Assembly (NCBI GenBank): GCA_030842085.1
Contig: JAUUSE010000004.1
Coordinates: forward strand, 6,613-70,612
Source: Timburyella sp030842085
GTDB taxonomy: Bacteria > Bacillota > Clostridia > Oscillospirales > Acutalibacteraceae
Direction of reading: 5' to 3'
DNA: 64,000 bases
The position numbers and the translations under genes are program-made. The notes beneath the pieces were generated by a model that saw nothing but the letters and a program-made list of their open reading frames with translations, did no database searches and was not told where the DNA came from. Below, piece by piece: positions 1 to 7,881 of the stretch (positions are counted from its first letter, which is position 1; the number at the start of each line of letters is the position of its first letter).

Positions 1-7
1 CAAAGAT

Positions 8-613
8 TTACTTTCGCAGCTTCAAAAGCATTAATATCAGCATATACAGTCCGGTTATAAGCACGGTGAGGTTATTATATCCGTATAAAAGCATCACCGC
101 GCCGACTGTAATAAGTATGGCGATAAAAATGCACGACACTGCAAGACTTATCCTTTTTGCACTCTCTGAGGATAATTTTATAGACAAAACATACTCTAAT
201 ATTTTCCCGCCGTCGAGCTCAGATATCGGCAGCATGTTAAAGGCAGTCAGCGCCATGTTAGATGTACAAAACCAGAGAAACATCTCATTTTTATCTGCAA
301 AAAAATACATAGCAGCGCTTATTGCCGCAGTTATAGCGCCGGCAAGCGGCCCTGCTGCAAGTATTGCGATTTCTTTTTTATATGACAGCGCGCCCTTAGG
401 CTTTATAATATGCAGAACCGCCGGCTTAAGCTCTATTCGCCGCGGCATAGCGCTAAGCAGCTTCATAGCCGCTATATGTCCAAGCTCATGTATTATTACC
501 GCCAATGCCGTGATGGACATCATACCCGTTTTATCTGTTAAAAAAAGCAGCGCTATGAAAGCGGTAAACGGCACGCTTATGTATATTTCACAGCCGAAAA
601 GTTCAAATGTCAA
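8..613 (-). CDS. spoIVFB: SpoIVFB-like M50 intramembrane metalloprotease
   Basis: Polytopic membrane site-2 protease. The HELGH zinc motif lies in an early membrane segment, and a second active-site segment reads NMLPISELDGG, where the Asp supplies the third zinc ligand. This is the SpoIVFB type, which in known spore formers cleaves pro-sigma-K in the mother cell. About 201 residues, with 5-6 hydrophobic segments. I place the start at a TTG (613-611) because GGAGAG lies 8 nt upstream and the TTG overlaps the stop of the M23 gene as TTGA; a GTG at 637 would add eight unlikely polar residues. The overlap with the upstream M23 gene implies translational coupling. The family assignment is clear from motifs. 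The sporulation role is inferred from family and from the partner gene. Confidence 0.85.
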   Translation of the reverse strand: MTFELFGCEIYISVPFTAFIALLFLTDKTGMMSITALAVIIHELGHIAAMKLLSAMPRRIELKPAVLHIIKPKGALSYKKEIAILAAGPLAGAITAAISAAMYFFADKNEMFLWFCTSNMALTAFNMLPISELDGGKILEYVLSIKLSSESAKRISLAVSCIFIAILITVGAVMLLYGYNNLTVLITGLYMLILMLLKLRK

Positions 614-1488
614 ATGCTCTGCTCTCCGACAAGCCACATGGGATTTATGCGCGTTCCGTTTATTCTTACCTCAAAATGGCAGTGCGCTCCCGTTGATACT
701 CCCGTGCTGCCCACCTTTGCTATTGCCTGGCCCTTTTCTACTGTATCGCCTACGTTTAGCAGCGTTTCACTGCAGTGTGCGTACATTGTTTCAAGCCCCT
801 CTCCGTGGGACAGCATTATATATATGCCATACGACGAGCTTTCACCCGTCTTGCTGACCGTGCCGGACATTGCTGCCCCTATATCTGAACCGTATGGAGC
901 GGCAATATCTACGCCATAATGCATTGCCAGCTTGCCGCTTATAGGATGTATACGATATCCATACTCATCGCTTATACGTCCGCTCAGCGGCATCTGCATA
1001 CTGTTAATGTCCGCTGATTTTGCGTTCATCATGCTTTTGTATTCATTTACATCCATTGTGTATTTTCCGGTTTCTTCCTCTTCAGAACTTGTACCCTGCG
1101 AGCTTTCTCCCGAAGCATCCGGTAAAGAGGAGGCAGCATCATTTGCCGCCGGATCCTGCGCTTCAGACGACTGCGGCTGCTGTGATTCAGCGCCGCCTGA
1201 TGCGCTGCTTGTATTATCCGTGCCGGAGTCAAATACTCCAGTAACCGTCTGCATAACTTCTTCGACGCTTGTATAATCGTTGAACATTGAGATATATTTA
1301 TCTCTTGTGAGCCTGTATATATCACCGCCTATAAATTTTATTATAAAGGCGGCTAATAAAGCTATAATACATATTATCAGCTGGGTTTTTATAAGTATTA
1401 AAATGCCTGCTCTTTTTTCTTTCTTTTTTTTAGGCGTTATAGGCAGTATTTCATCTTCCTCAAAAGAATTGTATTCGTTTTCTTCCAT
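610..1488 (-). CDS. Membrane-anchored M23 (LytM) peptidase, SpoIVFA-like partner
   Basis: 292 residues. A charged cytoplasmic N-terminus (KKKKEKR) precedes one membrane segment at about 29-52, then a Ser/Gln/Glu-rich linker, then an M23 domain from about 165. HYGVD and HCHFE supply the H-x3-D and H-x-H zinc ligands, so the domain looks catalytically complete, unlike many SpoIIQ/SpoIVFA proteins with lost ligands. AAAGGAG lies 6 nt before the ATG. The gene overlaps the M50 protease by 4 nt; in known systems SpoIVFA tethers and regulates SpoIVFB, so this is probably its extracytoplasmic partner. An ordinary cell-wall endopeptidase is the alternative. Confidence 0.8.
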   Translation of the reverse strand: MEENEYNSFEEDEILPITPKKKKEKRAGILILIKTQLIICIIALLAAFIIKFIGGDIYRLTRDKYISMFNDYTSVEEVMQTVTGVFDSGTDNTSSASGGAESQQPQSSEAQDPAANDAASSLPDASGESSQGTSSEEEETGKYTMDVNEYKSMMNAKSADINSMQMPLSGRISDEYGYRIHPISGKLAMHYGVDIAAPYGSDIGAAMSGTVSKTGESSSYGIYIMLSHGEGLETMYAHCSETLLNVGDTVEKGQAIAKVGSTGVSTGAHCHFEVRINGTRINPMWLVGEQSI

Positions 1489-1683
1489 CTTGGCTCCTTT
1501 CTCCCTTAACAGGTACCTTCGATTTCGACTTTAGTTATATTTATGCTTTGTTGTCCAAAAAAATGTCTATTTTGCTCTCTCTTTTAATATTATCTATTGA
1601 ATAAATATTAAAAATGTAGTAAGATAAAGATGTATAGATACATTTAAAGTCAGAAAAGATTCAGCAAAATTGGAGATAATATT

Positions 1684-1929
1684 ATGCATGACCAAACCAT
1701 GACTTTTTCACTTGGAAGCGACCATGAAAAGGAAATGAAGCAAATCCTTACGGCAGTTTATGATGCTCTTAAAGAAAAAGGCTATAATCCTATTAATCAG
1801 ATTGTCGGCTATATTCTTTCTGAAGACCCGACATATATAACCACGCACAACAACGCCAGAAATTTAATTAGGAGAATTGACCGCGACGAGTTGCTTCAGG
1901 CACTTGTTAAAAATTATCTTATAGGGTAG
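1684..1929 (+). CDS. ireB: IreB family regulatory phosphoprotein (UPF0297)
   Basis: 81 residues with the highly conserved core EKGYNPINQIVGYILSEDP followed by ARNLIRRIDRDELLQ. This is diagnostic of IreB, a small substrate and negative regulator in the IreK/PrkC Ser/Thr kinase pathway (shown in Enterococcus). N-terminal threonines that could be phosphorylated are absent from the usual TxxF context except at T5 and T7. GGAG lies 7 nt before the ATG. In many Firmicutes ireB sits with ruvX/yrrK; here it stands alone. The PASTA kinase and PP2C phosphatase of the same pathway are encoded further along this window. Confidence 0.9.
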   Translation: MHDQTMTFSLGSDHEKEMKQILTAVYDALKEKGYNPINQIVGYILSEDPTYITTHNNARNLIRRIDRDELLQALVKNYLIG

Positions 1930-2190
1930 TTTTGCACATAACAAGCCTTTACGGGTGCAAATCGCTGCTGCTGTAATATGGATAAATTTAGCTTTTTTAT
2001 ACCATATAAACTTAGCACGCAGACATGAACAGGAAAATATCTGCTGTAATTTTGACGTTATGTGTGAGATTACAAGATAATTAGCGCTGCTTTTTACAAT
2101 ATACTGTTATAATTCAACGTTAGTTTTTGCATAAAGCTCTAATTATCGTTATTTTAATTTTTATTTTATTTTTCTGAAAGGTGTGTAGAA

Positions 2191-2481
2191 ATGTCAGAAG
2201 AAAAAAACAAATTTCTTACTTATAAGGGTAAGCCGTTAGTCCGAAACGGCAATACTATCTACTATGGTAACATGTCTGATAAATATGTCATAATGATGCA
2301 GATTATGAGTACTAAAACCGTAAATGATTTGGAGCTTGCCGATAAGGTTATAATCCAACTGATGTATACCGATCCTGACATAAAGACAAGAGACAGGGTT
2401 GTCAAAAAGAGCGAGAAGCACGGTTTATATAATGCTATGGACATTGGCTCAATATGGCTTGAAAGGGCGCTCGCTGAATAA
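2191..2481 (+). CDS. Conserved small hypothetical protein
   Basis: 96 residues, soluble, mixed charge, no membrane segment or recognised domain. GAAAGGTG stands 6 nt before the ATG and an intrinsic terminator follows 10 nt after the stop, so it is a complete monocistronic unit. The sequence has an N-terminal strand-rich half (LTYKGKPLVRNGNTIYYGNM) and a helix-rich C-terminal half ending WLERALAE. I do not recognise the family and propose no function. Confidence 0.75.
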   Translation: MSEEKNKFLTYKGKPLVRNGNTIYYGNMSDKYVIMMQIMSTKTVNDLELADKVIIQLMYTDPDIKTRDRVVKKSEKHGLYNAMDIGSIWLERALAE

Positions 2482-2491
2482 TTGCATATAT

Positions 2492-2523
2492 AAAAAAAGG
2501 CCGAAAAAATTCGGCCTTTTTTA
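2492..2523. terminator. Intrinsic terminator (bidirectional)
   Basis: Stem GGCCGAA/TTCGGCC with an A4 loop, flanked by an A run on the left and a T7 run on the right; it follows the 96-residue gene and separates it from the VanR-like operon. Confidence 0.9.
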
Positions 2524-2599
2524 TTATATTTTATCTCCATAATATATTGACTTTGCTCAGCCGGCAAGTAATAGATTAATTTTATTATTATAATCATTT

Positions 2600-2628
2600 T
2601 TGACATTATATATCAAATCGGGTACAAT
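2600..2628 (+). promoter_or_regulatory. Sigma-A promoter of the VanRS-like operon
   Basis: TTGACA, 17-bp spacer, TACAAT. A motif TCGTATGAAAA at 2637-2647, followed at 11 bp by CGTAGTTAAA, lies at the predicted transcription start. It resembles the half-sites found before vanW (4659-4680) and may mediate autoregulation. Confidence 0.75.
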
Positions 2629-2689
2629 CTGAAATGTCGTATGAAAACGTAGTTAAAAACAACCTTTATAGCAATTGAGAGTGATATTA

Positions 2690-3388
2690 ATGGAAGAAAC
2701 AATATTAATTGTAGACGATGAATGCGAAATAGCAGATTTAGTTGAGGTTTATCTAAAAAATGAAGGATATGCTGTATTCAAATTTTATAATTCTGCCGAC
2801 GCGCTTAAGTGCGTTGAAAGAGAAAAAATAAGCCTTGCTATTCTCGATGTTATGCTGCCAGATATGGATGGCTTTACATTATGTCAAAAAATAAGGGAAA
2901 ACCATCTCTTCCCTATCATAATGCTTACTGCAAAGGTCGAAGATATAGACAAAATAACCGGCCTTACGCTTGGTGCAGACGATTATATCACCAAGCCTTT
3001 TAATCCTCTTGAATTAGTCGCAAGAGTAAAAACACAGCTAAGAAGATACAAGCGGTATAATTTGCCTGAATCGGCTTTTGACAATATTGACGAATATGAT
3101 ATACGCGGGCTTCATATTTCTAAAGGCAGCCATGAATGCACGCTTAACGGGAAAAATTTGGCTCTTACACCTATTGAATTTAATATTTTGTGGTATTTAT
3201 GCGAGCATCTTGACAGCGTCGTATCATCTGAAGAACTGTTTGAAGCGGTTTGGGGAGAAAAATATCTTGACAGCAACAATACGGTAATGGCCCATATAGC
3301 GCGGCTGCGCGAAAAAATGGGTGAACCGGCGCGCAGACCTAAATTTATAAAAACCGTGTGGGGAGTTGGCTATAAAATTGAAAAATAA
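2690..3388 (+). CDS. vanR: VanR-like OmpR/PhoB-family response regulator
   Basis: 232 residues. The receiver domain begins ILIVDDECEIADLVEVYLKN, with phospho-acceptor Asp in LDVMLPDMDG and the KPF lysine motif. A C-terminal winged-helix DNA-binding domain ends in KFIKTVWGVGYKIEK. From memory of VanR of VanA-type clusters, near-identical blocks (VDDE-EIADLVE-YLKNE, CQKIR, LGADDYITKPF-PLEL-ARVK-QLRRYK, IKTVWGVGYKIEK) place it specifically in the VanR branch. Start chosen at ATG 2690, with GAGAGTG upstream; an in-frame TTG at 2675 is less likely. The kinase gene overlaps its 3' end. No resistance ligase genes are nearby, so its regulon is unknown. Confidence 0.9.
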   Translation: MEETILIVDDECEIADLVEVYLKNEGYAVFKFYNSADALKCVEREKISLAILDVMLPDMDGFTLCQKIRENHLFPIIMLTAKVEDIDKITGLTLGADDYITKPFNPLELVARVKTQLRRYKRYNLPESAFDNIDEYDIRGLHISKGSHECTLNGKNLALTPIEFNILWYLCEHLDSVVSSEELFEAVWGEKYLDSNNTVMAHIARLREKMGEPARRPKFIKTVWGVGYKIEK

Positions 3389-4520
3389 TATTCTTAAATC
3401 ATCTGACGATTACCGACAGCTTAAACGTAAAATATTTTTAAGAACGCTTATTATGCTTGTAATCTCTATTGCAGTTATTTGGTTCTTGTCTGTTATTGTG
3501 GTTCGCGGGAATTTTGCAAACGGTATGGTCAGCCTAATTCAAAGACTTTTTAACTTGGATTACAATTCTGCCTTAGATTTGTATTCAATTATTTTCCGCA
3601 ATAATAAATATATATTAATATTGATAGCTATAGCCGTGGTTTTTATAATTATTTTCCGAATTTATCTTAACTGGTTTTCTAAATACTTTAACGAGATAAA
3701 CCGCGGCATCGATGCCCTCGCTAAAGAGGATGGCGGAGATATTGTTCTTTCTGACGAACTGGCAGCAACTAAGAAAAAAATAAATTCTATAAAGCATACG
3801 CTGCAGCAGCGGGAGTTTGACGCGCAATTAGCCGAACAGCGAAAAAACGACCTTATAGTATATCTTGCCCACGACCTCAAAACTCCGCTTACGTCTGTTA
3901 TTGGATACCTTACGCTTCTACATGACGAGCGTCAAATTTCTGAAGAGCTGCGTGAAAAATATTTAGCTATTTCTCTTGACAAAGCAGAGCGCTTGGAAGA
4001 TTTAATAAATGAATTTTTCGAAATAACACGCTTTAATTTATCAAACATTGAGCTGCAGCTAAGTTATGTAAATCTTTCAAGAATGCTGCAGCAGCTTATA
4101 TTTGAATTTAAGCCTATGTTTTCGGAGAAAAATCTTGACTGCAAGTTAGATATAGCTCCTGACATTTCTTTACGCTGCGACGTAGACAAAATGCAGAGAG
4201 TTTTTGATAATCTCCTTATAAATGCTGTAAATTACAGCTATAACGGCAGCACTATAAATATATCTGTCGCTCAGGATGAGAACGGCACGCTCATTAAATT
4301 TGTAAACAGCGGAAATACCATTCCTAAAGAAAAGCTCAGCAGGATATTCGAGCAGTTTTATCGCCTTGATTCGTCACGCAGCGCCAAAAGCGGCGGCTCA
4401 GGTCTTGGTCTTGCTATCGCAAAGCAAATAATCGAGCTTCATGGAGGAAAAATTTCCGCTGAAAGTCATAATGATACTGTTTCATTCATTATTTGGCTTC
4501 CATTAACGCCTGAAGAGTAA
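3366..4520 (+). CDS. vanS: VanS-like membrane sensor histidine kinase
   Basis: 384 residues: two membrane segments (about 26-46 and 78-99) flank a short external loop, followed by a HAMP-like region (YFNEINRGIDAL), the phospho-acceptor H-box YLAHDLKTPLTSVIGYLTLL, an N box and the G-rich SGGSGLGLAIAKQIIELHGG. TTG 3366 is used as start because VanS of VanA type also begins with IKLKN overlapping the end of vanR; here the genes overlap by 23 nt. The H-box region (AEQRKNDLIVYLAHDLKTPL) is strikingly VanS-like. The ligand of the short external loop cannot be deduced. An internal TTG at 3378 is an alternative start. Confidence 0.9.
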   Translation: MAIKLKNNILKSSDDYRQLKRKIFLRTLIMLVISIAVIWFLSVIVVRGNFANGMVSLIQRLFNLDYNSALDLYSIIFRNNKYILILIAIAVVFIIIFRIYLNWFSKYFNEINRGIDALAKEDGGDIVLSDELAATKKKINSIKHTLQQREFDAQLAEQRKNDLIVYLAHDLKTPLTSVIGYLTLLHDERQISEELREKYLAISLDKAERLEDLINEFFEITRFNLSNIELQLSYVNLSRMLQQLIFEFKPMFSEKNLDCKLDIAPDISLRCDVDKMQRVFDNLLINAVNYSYNGSTINISVAQDENGTLIKFVNSGNTIPKEKLSRIFEQFYRLDSSRSAKSGGSGLGLAIAKQIIELHGGKISAESHNDTVSFIIWLPLTPEE

Positions 4521-4655
4521 GCATTCAAGGCTCTTGCTTATGAAAATCATTTATAGTGTCGTCAGGCAGCAAAAGCTGTTTTTGCATGGCGACTCAATAA
4601 ATTTAAAGATTATATTTTTGGAATGCTTTTTGCGCACATTTAAATTTGACAAAAT

Positions 4656-4692
4656 TCGTCGTAAGAAAATCGTAAGAATTTCGTTGTATAAA
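4656..4692 (+). promoter_or_regulatory. Putative VanR-type box over an activator-dependent promoter
   Basis: Tandem 11-bp direct repeats TCGTAAGAAAA (4659-4669) and TCGTAAGAATT (4670-4680), and a weak third unit TCGTTGTATAA (4681-4691), run straight into a TATAAA -10 (4687-4692). At 17-bp spacing the -35 would be AAGAAA, far from consensus. This is the layout of PhoB/OmpR class activation sites. The half-site matches my recollection of VanR boxes (TCGTAnGAAA). Confidence 0.7.
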
Positions 4693-4730
4693 TGTAAGCT
4701 ATTATTCTAAAAAAGCGAAAATATATTTAT

Positions 4731-4776
4731 CCCCTTTCTGGTACGATAATCGTACAAAAAGGGGATTTTTATTTTT
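4731..4776 (+). terminator. Intrinsic terminator downstream of the VanR-box promoter
   Basis: Nested hairpin: outer arm CCCCTTT/AAGGGG, inner palindrome GTACGATAATCGTAC, followed by ATTTTTATTTTT. It lies about 210 nt past the kinase stop but only about 30-40 nt past the start expected from the promoter at 4687, so it can act both as operon end and as an early terminator in a vanW leader. Confidence 0.8.
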
Positions 4777-4998
4777 ATAAGTCAAATTTACAGCAGTTAA
4801 TCATTACGGCAGCACACTTTTTAAAGTTACAGCATTATCTTCTTTATAACAAAACTGCACACCAAATCTACGACATTTTATAATGCTCAGTTTTGTCGCT
4901 GTATACAGCGCCGTGCTGTACATAAAAGCATTGCAAGGATTTACACTGCTTCGGCTGCTTATTATCCCAATAAATTTATAAGGAGCATAAATAACTCT

Positions 4999-5826
4999 AT
5001 GTCAAGAAAACGACTGACTGAAATTTTTCCATCTCTTCTGCCGTTTAGAAAAGCAGAGAAAAAGTTTTTCTTTTATTTAAAAATGAAATTTGACGGGCAT
5101 CATTATTCCGAAACAGTTCTTAAAAATCAACTGCCATTTAAGCTTTTTGAAGCGCGCTCAAACATGTTTAACCAATACACTGGATTTGATGCATCATATC
5201 AAACTAACAAGGCTCACAATTTAAGGCTGGCCGCTGCAAAATTAGACGGCATGATTGTTTATCCCGGAGAAACATTTTCATTATGTCAGGCAATAAGAAA
5301 TGCGGACAAGGAGATACCTTACAAAAACGGCCTGATTCTAATGAACGGAAGATGGACTACAGCTTACGGCGGAGGATTATGCCAAATAAGCAGCCTTCTG
5401 TTTTGGCTATTTTTGCATTCACCTCTTACAATAATTGAACGTCACGGACACGGAATACAAAATTTTCCGTATAATTTTTACGATGGAGTAAAGGGTGTAG
5501 ACGCCGCAATATATGAAGGCTGGCTTGATTTGAAAGCAAAAAATGACACCGATTATGCATTTCAAATAAAAATAGAGTTTAATAATGAAAACATTATCGG
5601 CCAGCTTTTTGCCCAGCGCGACATCGGATTGTCATACAGCATTACCAATGGAAACACTGTATACTATAGGAAAAACGGAAAAATATATGAAGAAACCGAT
5701 ATACTGCGCAGCATTATGTCAGATATGTCAAATCAAAGTATAGCTATGGAAAGGCTTTACAGAAACAAATGCCAAATCGGATATGAGCTTCCAAGCAACA
5801 CTTTAATTGATGATAAATATATATAA
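4999..5826 (+). CDS. vanW: VanW family protein
   Basis: 275 residues, the usual VanW length. VanW core motifs are present: LRLAAAKLDGMIVYPGETFS, GGGLCQISSLLFWLFLHSPL and the ERHGH block. The N-terminus MSRKRLTEIFPSLLPFRKAE matches that of VanW from VanB-type operons as I remember it. No signal peptide or membrane anchor is seen, unlike larger clostridial VanW-domain proteins. VanW's biochemical role is unknown; it is an accessory gene of vanB clusters. The SD AGGAG is 13 nt from the ATG, longer than optimal. A possible second promoter has TATAAT at 4879-4884 with a poor -35. No D-Ala-D-Lac ligase, VanH, VanX or VanY is present in the window. Confidence 0.9.
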   Translation: MSRKRLTEIFPSLLPFRKAEKKFFFYLKMKFDGHHYSETVLKNQLPFKLFEARSNMFNQYTGFDASYQTNKAHNLRLAAAKLDGMIVYPGETFSLCQAIRNADKEIPYKNGLILMNGRWTTAYGGGLCQISSLLFWLFLHSPLTIIERHGHGIQNFPYNFYDGVKGVDAAIYEGWLDLKAKNDTDYAFQIKIEFNNENIIGQLFAQRDIGLSYSITNGNTVYYRKNGKIYEETDILRSIMSDMSNQSIAMERLYRNKCQIGYELPSNTLIDDKYI

Positions 5827-6142
5827 ATTTCGTATAGGCAATTTTAATTAAAGCTATGTCACGTTTGAAACTCTGACTAATTTTATTATAAGCGCATGTA
5901 AATTCTATGACAAAACTTAAAAATAAAAATGTGCTTGAAAGAATTATACATCAAATCTTTATGTAACAAGATAGTTCTAAATCTCAGTCACTTTAATAGT
6001 TTTCTCATTACAAAAAGCGTAGCAAGTAAAGTTCATATCTTCCCTTGTATTGCTTATTCCGACGTGTAAAGAGACAGCAAAAAAGGTGCCCTCTCCAGAT
6101 GATATCAGCTACCTGTCATCTAACATACCAGCATATCAGCTG
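5827..6142. other. Intergenic stretch with a possible gene remnant
   Basis: No complete gene. On the minus strand an open stretch of 43 codons (about 6115-5984) ends at a stop and contains REDMNFTCYAFCNEK, which looks protein-like but has no start with an SD. It may be the 3' remnant of a displaced gene. Confidence 0.3.
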
Positions 6143-6529
6143 TTAAAACTCCAATTCCACGCTATCACTGCTGGAGGTGGTGCGTTCCAGTAGTTCATGC
6201 CAGACGTCATATCCAAGTTCAATTTGAAAAAATTCCTGACTCTCCGGATTCATACGTCTAGGGTATATCGTAATTTTCTCGTCTGTCTGGGCAATTAAAA
6301 CACTTTCATGCTCTTCCCGTGCCGCTGCTTTCTCCATCGTCAGCCCGACCAGAATATCAGGCTCATATGGAAGCGCATCCGGGAATCCCAGCCTAGCTTC
6401 CTCGAGAAAGCTATCAGCATCAATCGCAGTCATTTCAGGACATGGAATATAATTGGAATACTGCCCATCTTCAAGCACCACCGCCACGAAATTGCCGTTT
6501 TTATCCTCATAGAGTTTAGTTGTGATCAT
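6143..6529 (-). CDS. Hypothetical protein next to the atypical tRNA-Leu tract
   Basis: 128 residues, acidic (many Glu/Asp), no membrane segment, and a Ser-rich C-terminus (TTSSSDSVELEF). GGGAGG lies 9 nt before the ATG, supporting real translation. I do not recognise the family. It sits alone between the vanW gene and a degenerate repeat tract, and its base composition is visibly more GC-rich than the flanking AT-rich DNA, which fits acquisition with that tract. Confidence 0.65.
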   Translation of the reverse strand: MITTKLYEDKNGNFVAVVLEDGQYSNYIPCPEMTAIDADSFLEEARLGFPDALPYEPDILVGLTMEKAAAREEHESVLIAQTDEKITIYPRRMNPESQEFFQIELGYDVWHELLERTTSSSDSVELEF

Positions 6530-6595
6530 TACTTTTGCCTCCCTTGTTTTTTATATTATATATTACTAAAAAATAATAGTAAAGGACTTCTTTGT

Positions 6596-7350
6596 CAGTC
6601 ACATTTCGTGAAGCAGGCCGCGTTTGCGTCTAATAGGAAAAGACGCTGCAAACAATACCCAGCAGTCTTTTTTCCGAAAAAGGTTGGTAGCAAGCCAGAG
6701 CTGTCATGAGCGCGCTTGCAAACGAGCAGGCGACGTGAGCATGACACTTTTTGTGGGTGGTAACGGCAGTCTGTGCAGTGAAGCCGTGATTTTAAAAAAT
6801 CGCAACTAACCCAATGGCTCACCGCGATATATGGTTGCGCTGCAAACAATACCCACTATAAGCACGAGCAACAAGATAAAAAGCTGAATCTGGAACGCGA
6901 ACACGCGTCCAGGCTCAGCCTGTCAGCAGGCAACAAAAGAGATGCCTGCGAAAAGTTTTGAAATAGACTCGAACCCGCAAAAAGTTGGTAGCGACAGGAG
7001 CCCGTTGCGAGGGCGTTTTGGGCCGGGCAGGTGAGCCGGGCGAGACTTTTTGCGGAAGAGGAGGAACAGTGGAGCGGGTGACTGATTTTTTATGGAATAA
7101 AAAATCAGAACTAGCGCAACTCGTTCCGACGTGAGAAACGTTGACAAAAAAGATATCCGTGCGCATTTAGGAAACCAAACCGCAACCGCTGGCGCTGGGT
7201 TGCGGTTTGGAAAGGAGGCGCAAGGGAGCGGGTGGATGACGTCTTTTTTTGCCGCAAGCATAAAAAGACGTCGGAGTAAAGCGGACTTTGCTCCAGCGTG
7301 GGTTATATTGACAAAATAGATATCCGCTATAAGCGCGAGAGTCAAGGCAA
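6596..7350. repeat. Degenerate structured repeat tract beside tRNA-Leu
   Basis: About 750 nt without a credible gene but full of repeats and hairpins. Direct repeat CGCTGCAAACAATACCCA occurs at 6644-6661 and 6838-6855. Related modules start GTTGGTAGC (6683, 6984) and reach ACTTTTTG 61-63 nt later (6746, 7045); in the second the ends form an 11-bp inverted repeat CCGCAAAAAGT/ACTTTTTGCGG. Further hairpins: 7082-7093/7097-7108 (12 bp, GGA loop), 7175-7187/7198-7210 (13 bp), 7238-7248/7262-7272 (11 bp). TTGACAAAA-AGATATCCG recurs at 7140 and 7309. It is probably a decayed, reiterated non-coding or mobile element; its identity is unknown. Confidence 0.6.
6875..6919 (-). terminator. Orphan duplicate of the tRNA-Leu terminator
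   Basis: A 29-nt block (6891-6919) is identical to the terminator following tRNA-Leu (7368-7396), with hairpin and a CTTTTTAT tail on the minus strand, but no tRNA precedes it. TCGAACCCGCA, an 11-mer of the tRNA-Leu T arm, occurs at 6969-6979. Confidence 0.65.
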
Positions 7351-7396
7351 AAGAAAAAAACTGAACCTGGAACGCGAACACGCGTCCAGGCTCAGC
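7351..7396 (-). terminator. Intrinsic terminator of tRNA-Leu
   Basis: On the minus strand CTGAGCCTGGACGCG pairs with CGCGTTCCAGGTTCAG (one bulge) and is followed by TTTTTTTCTT; it starts 2 nt after the encoded CCA. Confidence 0.9.
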
Positions 7397-7397
7397 T

Positions 7398-7484
7398 TGG
7401 TGCCGGTGGCGGGGGTCGAACCCGCACGTCCTTGCGGACAACGGATTTTGAGTCCGTCTCGTCTGCCAGTTCCAACACACCGGC
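7398..7484 (-). tRNA. tRNA-Leu (anticodon CAA)
   Basis: Acceptor arm GCCGGTG/CACCGGC, discriminator A, encoded CCA at the 3' end (7398-7400), anticodon loop CTCAAAA giving CAA, a long variable arm (GTTGTCCGCAAGGAC region) as in type II tRNAs, and T loop GTTCGACC. It reads UUG codons. It is flanked downstream by the repeat tract, a common pattern for tRNA genes used as integration sites. Confidence 0.97.
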
Positions 7485-7584
7485 ATATAAATGCTATAAA
7501 GCCACTTTATTATCTCAGCGTCAAAACGCCTTAAAGAGATGCCTTTAAAACACCAACAGCATTTCCAAATTTATATGCCTGTAT

Positions 7585-7612
7585 ATTATATCACATAAAT
7601 TCTAAAAATCAA
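7585..7612 (-). promoter_or_regulatory. Promoter of tRNA-Leu
   Basis: Minus strand TTGATT, 16-bp spacer, TATAAT preceded by TGTGA. Predicted start is about 95 nt before the mature tRNA 5' end. Confidence 0.6.
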
Positions 7613-7671
7613 CGGATATTCGCACCATTTTTTTCAATACTAATAATAACACCTCTAAAGGAGATATTATT

Positions 7672-7881
7672 ATGGATAAAAAAATAAAAAAAGTAAGCGG
7701 AAACAAGGGAAATCAAGGCGTTCTGACGAGCAAAATCCCGGCTAAAAGCATCAATGACGAGTTTTCCACTCAGGCTATATCACAGCCCGACAAGAGGCAG
7801 CCCAAAACCGGCGTTGCTCTTCCGGACGATGAAAATGTAGAACGTGCAAGAAACTGGGTCGACGAAAACGGATTAAGCTAA
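7672..7881 (+). CDS. Small hydrophilic protein, resembling DUF3787
   Basis: 69 residues, strongly basic N-terminal half (MDKKIKKVSGNKGN), with the C-terminal block VALPDDENVERARNWVDENG. The pattern P-D-x-E-N-V-x-x-A-x-x-W-V-x-E-N recalls the DUF3787 family of small clostridial proteins of unknown function; this is from memory and tentative. AAAGGAG lies 9 nt before the ATG, and a hairpin terminator follows at 7970-8013. Confidence 0.65.
   Translation: MDKKIKKVSGNKGNQGVLTSKIPAKSINDEFSTQAISQPDKRQPKTGVALPDDENVERARNWVDENGLS

Noticed and set aside
2675..5826. A complete vancomycin-resistance cluster
   Set aside because: Only regulator, kinase and VanW-like genes are present; there is no ligase, dehydrogenase, dipeptidase or carboxypeptidase gene in the window, so resistance is not supported.
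6595..7486. Several 60-190 codon frames in the repeat tract
   Set aside because: They run across hairpins and repeats, have no SD and no family likeness; overlapping frames on both strands are equally long.
7298..7534. Plus-strand frame covering the tRNA-Leu gene
   Set aside because: It is the antisense read-through of the tRNA and its terminator.
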